Assembly: GCF_000262465.1 (NCBI RefSeq) | Contig: NZ_CM001489.1 | Span: 6,986,540-7,050,539, forward strand | Reading direction: 5' to 3' | Length of the DNA stretch: 64,000 nt | Source of the DNA: Frankia sp. QA3 | GTDB lineage: Bacteria; Actinomycetota; Actinomycetes; Frankiales; Frankiaceae | In this document: positions 60,537-64,000 of the stretch, piece by piece | Position numbering within the stretch: position 1 is the first letter of the stretch | How the letters are laid out: every line of letters starts with the position of its first letter | The notes under the pieces: generated by a model | Databases searched by the model: none | Told to the model about the DNA's origin: nothing | The model's input: the letters and a program-made list of their open reading frames with translations, nothing else | Made by a program: the position numbers and the translations under genes

Positions 60537-61073
60537 CTAGGAAGACAACAGCGGGGAGTCCCCCTGCATTGCTCGGTCACTCAGCCGGGCGCCCACGGTC
60601 GCGTCGATTATCTTGCGGATGAGCCGCTCCCGGTTCTCCTTGGCAAGATGCGGGATACGTAGGGCGTCGGCCAGGGAGGTCAGCCTGGGTATGGTGCCGA
60701 ACCGGTCAAGATGGTCGTGCGCCTCGGCGCGGCTCGCCATGGCCAGCAGCACGCCCCGGACCTCGGTTGCCTCCGCTGCCGAGACGGGGGCGGTGGGCCG
60801 ACGACCAGTGGCCGAGCGGCTCGTGGGCCCCGGTCGTCTCGCTTGATGCGGTGACTGCGCCGGGGCGGCACGGGCTGGTGGGGCGGGGCCGAGGAACACG
60901 TGCCCGCTGCCCGAGCCAGCCGGCCGGGCCTGCGGCGGTGTCGGCGGCGCGTCGAGGATCAGGGCGCGTCGTCCGGAGACGAGGTCGTGCAGGCCGTCCT
61001 CGTCGAGACCCTCGACGAGGACGGCTAGCCGATGCAGGATCGCCGCGAACGCCGCTGGCCGATCGTCAGGCAT
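60537..61073 (-). CDS. Small protein with SAP-like C-terminal domain
   Basis: This is a 178-aa protein of unrecognised family. Its ATG at 61073 overlaps the 3' end of parA by eight bases, so expression is coupled. The N-terminal 45 residues are helical (AFAAILHRLAVLVEGLDEDG). A Pro/Ala/Arg-rich linker follows. The C-terminus (DRFGTIPRLTSLADALRIPH then ENRERLIRKIIDATVG) resembles SAP/Rho-N-like helical motifs that bind DNA or RNA. It may guide the PIN nuclease or the ParA protein. Confidence 0.72.
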   Translation of the reverse strand: MPDDRPAAFAAILHRLAVLVEGLDEDGLHDLVSGRRALILDAPPTPPQARPAGSGSGHVFLGPAPPARAAPAQSPHQARRPGPTSRSATGRRPTAPVSAAEATEVRGVLLAMASRAEAHDHLDRFGTIPRLTSLADALRIPHLAKENRERLIRKIIDATVGARLSDRAMQGDSPLLSS

Positions 61074-61995
61074 GGCCCAGGGCCTCCAGTCGTTTGGTGA
61101 ACTCCGTGCCCAGTCCCTGCCACTGTGCGAGGAGATCGCCGGCTGGCGGCGGGTCGGCGAGGACGAGCGGCACATTGTCCGCGGCCGCCTTCGCGTACGG
61201 GACCGGGTTGTCGAAGATGACAGACTCGAAAGTGGGGTACTCCTCACGCACCATATGGATGAAGGTCCGCAGCGATGCGGACACCTCGTTCCCCCGTTGG
61301 CGGCGGGCCATCGTGAAGACCACGCCGAGGATTCGCGGCAGCAGCCGCGTGGGCATTCCACGGCGGGCGGCCGCGCCGCCACCCATCGCGTTATACCGAG
61401 CCTGGAAGAATCCGAGGCGCTCCCGGAGATGGCCGATTGCGAGCCTCGACAACTCGTCTGGCCGGGCCGGCACCACCAGGCCGTCGCTGGCGACAACCGC
61501 CGCGCGAGTCAGAACGCCGAAGTTCGGCGCGCAGTCGAGGAGCACGAGGTCGTAGCCTTCCGCCCGCACTGATGCCACAGCGGCGACAAGACGTCCGTAG
61601 ACCCGTAGGAATGGCGTGCGCGGGGGCGTCGGGCTGCCCAGTTCATAGACGAGCCGCTCCTCGGCGTCGCTGAGCTGGAGATCGGCGGCGACGAGATCGA
61701 GCCGTCCGCCGTCAAGGTAGAAGTTGGCCTGCTCCGGCGTCACTACGACGTCGGCCAGGCTGGGCGGGTCGCCTCGGGATCGCCACGCCCCCAGCCAGTG
61801 CGCGATGGTCCGGTTCGGCCGTAGGCGGTCGCCCCAGTGCTCGGGCGGATAGAAGGACAGCGTGAGGCTGGACTGCGGGTCGAGGTCGATGAGCAGGACC
61901 CTGCGGCCCTCGCGGGCGAGCTGGGCGCCGAGGTTCGCGGTCACGGTGGTCTTGCCGACGCCGCCCTTGTAGTTGACGACGGTGACAACGCGCAT
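61066..61995 (-). CDS. ParA/MinD-type ATPase
   Basis: This is a 309-aa ATPase. ATG 61995 has GGAGG six bases upstream. The deviant Walker A is VVNYKGGVGKTTVTANLGAQ; LLIDLDPQSSLTLSF follows; GYDLVLLDCAPNFGVLTRAA is the Walker B region; and LVVPARPDELSRLAI follows. No parB or parS site lies next to it, so this is not a normal chromosome-partition locus. In the cluster it sits between the HerA-like ATPase (192 bp away) and the SAP-like gene (overlap). It may position or activate the associated proteins. Confidence 0.9.
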   Translation of the reverse strand: MRVVTVVNYKGGVGKTTVTANLGAQLAREGRRVLLIDLDPQSSLTLSFYPPEHWGDRLRPNRTIAHWLGAWRSRGDPPSLADVVVTPEQANFYLDGGRLDLVAADLQLSDAEERLVYELGSPTPPRTPFLRVYGRLVAAVASVRAEGYDLVLLDCAPNFGVLTRAAVVASDGLVVPARPDELSRLAIGHLRERLGFFQARYNAMGGGAAARRGMPTRLLPRILGVVFTMARRQRGNEVSASLRTFIHMVREEYPTFESVIFDNPVPYAKAAADNVPLVLADPPPAGDLLAQWQGLGTEFTKRLEALGHA

Positions 61996-62187
61996 GTCCG
62001 CCTCCGGCTGTGCCGCCCCCACAGCGGGCCACGGGCCGAACGCTAATCGGCGGGGCCGACTCCGCCTGCCGTTCGGAACATCCCGGACATCGGCGTCATC
62101 GGGTGCCCGCTCAGCCCCGATATGTGTGCTTTGAAGGCTTGGTGGATGTATGCAGCGGTTCCGTCGCTGGTAGCGGGTCCTGCCGGC

Positions 62188-64000
62188 TCAGTCGCTCTTC
62201 GCGTGGTCGATGACCTCCTCGTCGGTCAGGGGGGAGGCGGGGTGATGGGTCAGGCACAGCGGGGTGCGGATCTTCTCGAACGTCAGCGCCTCGCTCGTGG
62301 CGTAGAACTCGCCGACGCCGAGCCGGCCGATGTCCGCCGCGTCGCCCCCGCTGGCGCGCGCCATCAGCCGGGCCGCGTCGATCTGGGTCGGGCTGTTGAG
62401 CCGGCCGAAAAGCTGCGTGGTCGCGTTCCCGGGGATGCCGTTGTGCAGGTTCTTCGGCGCCTGGGTGGCGAACACCAGCCCGAGGCCGTACTTGCGCGCC
62501 TGGGCGGCGAGCGCCAGCGTGCTGGCGGTGCAGGCGGTGGTCGGCCCGGACGGGGCGAACGTCTGCGCCTCGTCCATGACGAACAGCCCGCCGAGGGGAC
62601 GCTCGCCCGCGGGGTTGCGCTTCACCCAGGCGAACAGGGCGAGCTGGAGCTGGTTGACGAAGCTCTGGCGCTGCTCGTCCTGGGGCAGCCCGATCAGGCT
62701 GATCACCGAGACGCGGGCGCGGCGTCCCGGCGCCGGGCGCAGCAGCACCCCCGGGTCGACCGGCTCGCCCTGGCCGCCGAACAGCGGGTCGTTCACCATC
62801 GCCGCGCGCAGCGTCTGCGCCAGGCCCTTCGCGAGCTTGTCGGCGGGGTCGAGGTCGGTCACCCCGTCCGGCAGCTCCGCGAGCAGCTCCACGAACGCGG
62901 TCAGGCCCGACCGGTTCCCCCGGGCGAAGTGGCGCAGGGCGGCGGTCAGGATCGCCCGGCCGATGCTCGCCCGGGACGTCGCGCCGGTCACGCCCGCGCG
63001 GGCCGCGAGCGTGGCCACGGCCGCGTCGACCGCCGCGGCGAACTCGTCCGGGTCGTCGCGCAGGCCGGCGAAGTCGGGCAGCGGCTGGAAGCTCACCGGC
63101 CGGCCGCCGTCGCGCCGCGGCGTCCAGATCACCACGTCGGTGCCGGCGAGGTAGTCGTCGGCGAGGCTCTTGTCCCCATCCCGCCAGCCGGCCGGCGGGC
63201 TCGGCCACGCCTCGCCCAGGCGGGCCAGGTCGTTGTTCGGGTCCAGCACGATCGAGGACACGCCGCGCAGCGCCGCCTCCTCGACCAGCCGCCGGATCAG
63301 CACGGTCTTGCCCGACCCGGACCCGGCGAAGATCGCAATGTGCCGGCGCAGGACGGCCAGGTCGAGCCGGGCCGGCGCCGCCGATGCCAGCGAGCTGCCG
63401 AGGACGAAGCTTGACGGCTCCGCCGGCACAACCGGTTCTGTGCCGCAGGCGGGGAGGGCTGCTTCGGTGCCGTCGGGCGGTCCGGTGGCGGCGTCGCCGA
63501 GGGCGGTGCGCAGCAGGGACGTCCCGCTGGCGGGGCGCCGCGCGGTCAGCCATTCGCGCAGGTGGGGATGCTGGCGTTCGAACAGCGCCCGCAGCGCCGC
63601 GAAGGTGGCCAGGTCGTCGCGGTCGAGACGGTGCAGGACGCCGCCCGCGGCGGTGAAGGCGGCGAGCGCCTCGTGCGTCTTCGCGCCGTGGCCCCAGTCG
63701 GTGTTACGCAGCAGGAACAACCGCCGACGCGGGTTGCCGACGGCGATCCCGGCCATCACGCAGGCGCTGGTGATGCGGGGCAGGATCGCGCGGCCGTGGC
63801 CGGAAGTGATCGCCCGGAACGACCACTGCGCCTGCTCACCGGTCTCGGAGTTGAGGGTGTGGGACAGCCGGGCGTGCAGCGGCGGGCGGGTGCTCGGGCT
63901 CGGTTCGAGGCTGAAGCCGCGGCTCGTCCCGCCGTTCTCGGTGATCCACGCGGTGAGTCCCGCGTTCAGCAGCTCCGGCATCAGGATGTCCTCGTTGGCC
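62188..64000 (-). CDS. HerA/DUF87-like ATPase (runs off the right edge)
   Basis: This is a partial protein: the frame is open to the last base (ANEDIL precedes the first Met at 63981), so the start lies outside. At least 604 residues are present. The HerA/FtsK-type core is clear: HIAIFAGSGSGKTVLIRRLV (P-loop near 63310), SSIVLDPNNDLARLG, a long insertion with VVIWTPRRDGGRPVSFQPLP, GGLFVMDEAQTFAPS (Walker B near 62560) and LVFATQAPKNLHNGIPGNAT (sensor). HerA ATPases pump DNA with NurA or SIR2/other nuclease partners and occur in several defence systems. The partner may lie beyond 64000. Confidence 0.88.
   Translation of the reverse strand, partial: ANEDILMPELLNAGLTAWITENGGTSRGFSLEPSPSTRPPLHARLSHTLNSETGEQAQWSFRAITSGHGRAILPRITSACVMAGIAVGNPRRRLFLLRNTDWGHGAKTHEALAAFTAAGGVLHRLDRDDLATFAALRALFERQHPHLREWLTARRPASGTSLLRTALGDAATGPPDGTEAALPACGTEPVVPAEPSSFVLGSSLASAAPARLDLAVLRRHIAIFAGSGSGKTVLIRRLVEEAALRGVSSIVLDPNNDLARLGEAWPSPPAGWRDGDKSLADDYLAGTDVVIWTPRRDGGRPVSFQPLPDFAGLRDDPDEFAAAVDAAVATLAARAGVTGATSRASIGRAILTAALRHFARGNRSGLTAFVELLAELPDGVTDLDPADKLAKGLAQTLRAAMVNDPLFGGQGEPVDPGVLLRPAPGRRARVSVISLIGLPQDEQRQSFVNQLQLALFAWVKRNPAGERPLGGLFVMDEAQTFAPSGPTTACTASTLALAAQARKYGLGLVFATQAPKNLHNGIPGNATTQLFGRLNSPTQIDAARLMARASGGDAADIGRLGVGEFYATSEALTFEKIRTPLCLTHHPASPLTDEEVIDHAKSD

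Noticed and set aside
61995..62187. A parS site or parB gene for the ParA protein
   Set aside because: I looked for a short palindromic cluster and a small downstream gene with a ParB-like helix; neither is evident near ParA.

Overview
The window is about 64 kb of very GC-rich DNA (visually above 70 %) with frequent GTG starts, GGAGG-type ribosome sites and dense short operons. That, an SsgA-like sporulation/division protein, a MocR regulator, F420-type luciferase-fold enzymes, a Ser/Thr kinase with a WD40 sensor and a SARP/AfsR-type regulator point to a filamentous, sporulating actinomycete. Frankia or a close relative is my best guess; this is inference. I see no rRNA, tRNA or CRISPR array.

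Layout. 1-4.4 kb: a minus-strand pair, TIR protein then NACHT/pentapeptide/WD40 protein, that looks like a bacterial NLR-type immune system; its C-terminal blades are near-identical 126-bp repeats. 4.7-8 kb: an amino-acid permease remnant, a phosphotransferase, an SDR, and debris of a YbaK-like and a luciferase-like gene. 8-16.5 kb: a tiny secreted aromatic protein, a branched-chain amino-acid-type binding lipoprotein, a divergent EamA/MocR pair whose start codons overlap, a GGDEF/degenerate-EAL membrane protein and an F420-type oxidoreductase. 16.8-18.6 kb: a lower-GC, frameshifted AAA ATPase gene followed by a putative PD-(D/E)xK nuclease, probably a decayed defence module. 18.7-29.7 kb: enoyl-CoA hydratase, methyltransferase, HAF-repeat protein, surface proteins, a WD40 Ser/Thr kinase, a USP and small lectin/propeller-like proteins. 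29.8-36.4 kb: YihY/LapA/MscS envelope genes, DUF3710, SsgA-like protein, GNAT and DinB. 36.5-42 kb: an AfsR-like regulator and a DrrAB-type exporter. 42-53.5 kb: aldo/keto reductase, an acyl-CoA synthetase pseudogene, an M50-like protease, hydrolase, MerR/SDR pair, CitE-like lyase, a histidine kinase without adjacent regulator, an ABC-2-like membrane protein and a flavoprotein. 53.6-58.8 kb: a GNAT-AAA+ fusion, a phytase-like secreted protein, and a divergent GlxA-type regulator/NmrA pair. 58.7-64 kb: a minus-strand cluster HerA-like ATPase (runs off the end), ParA, small SAP-like protein, PIN-type nuclease and NUDIX hydrolase.

The two most interesting systems are the TIR + NACHT-WD40 pair with homogenised repeats and the HerA-ParA-SAP-PIN-NUDIX cluster. 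Both look like anti-phage or self/non-self modules, but this is inferred from domains and gene order. Many genes carry single-base frame disruptions (about 358, 7484, 18830, 21940, 29200, 43964). Together with clear nonsense and deletion lesions in some of them, these could reflect real decay, sequencing indels, or both.
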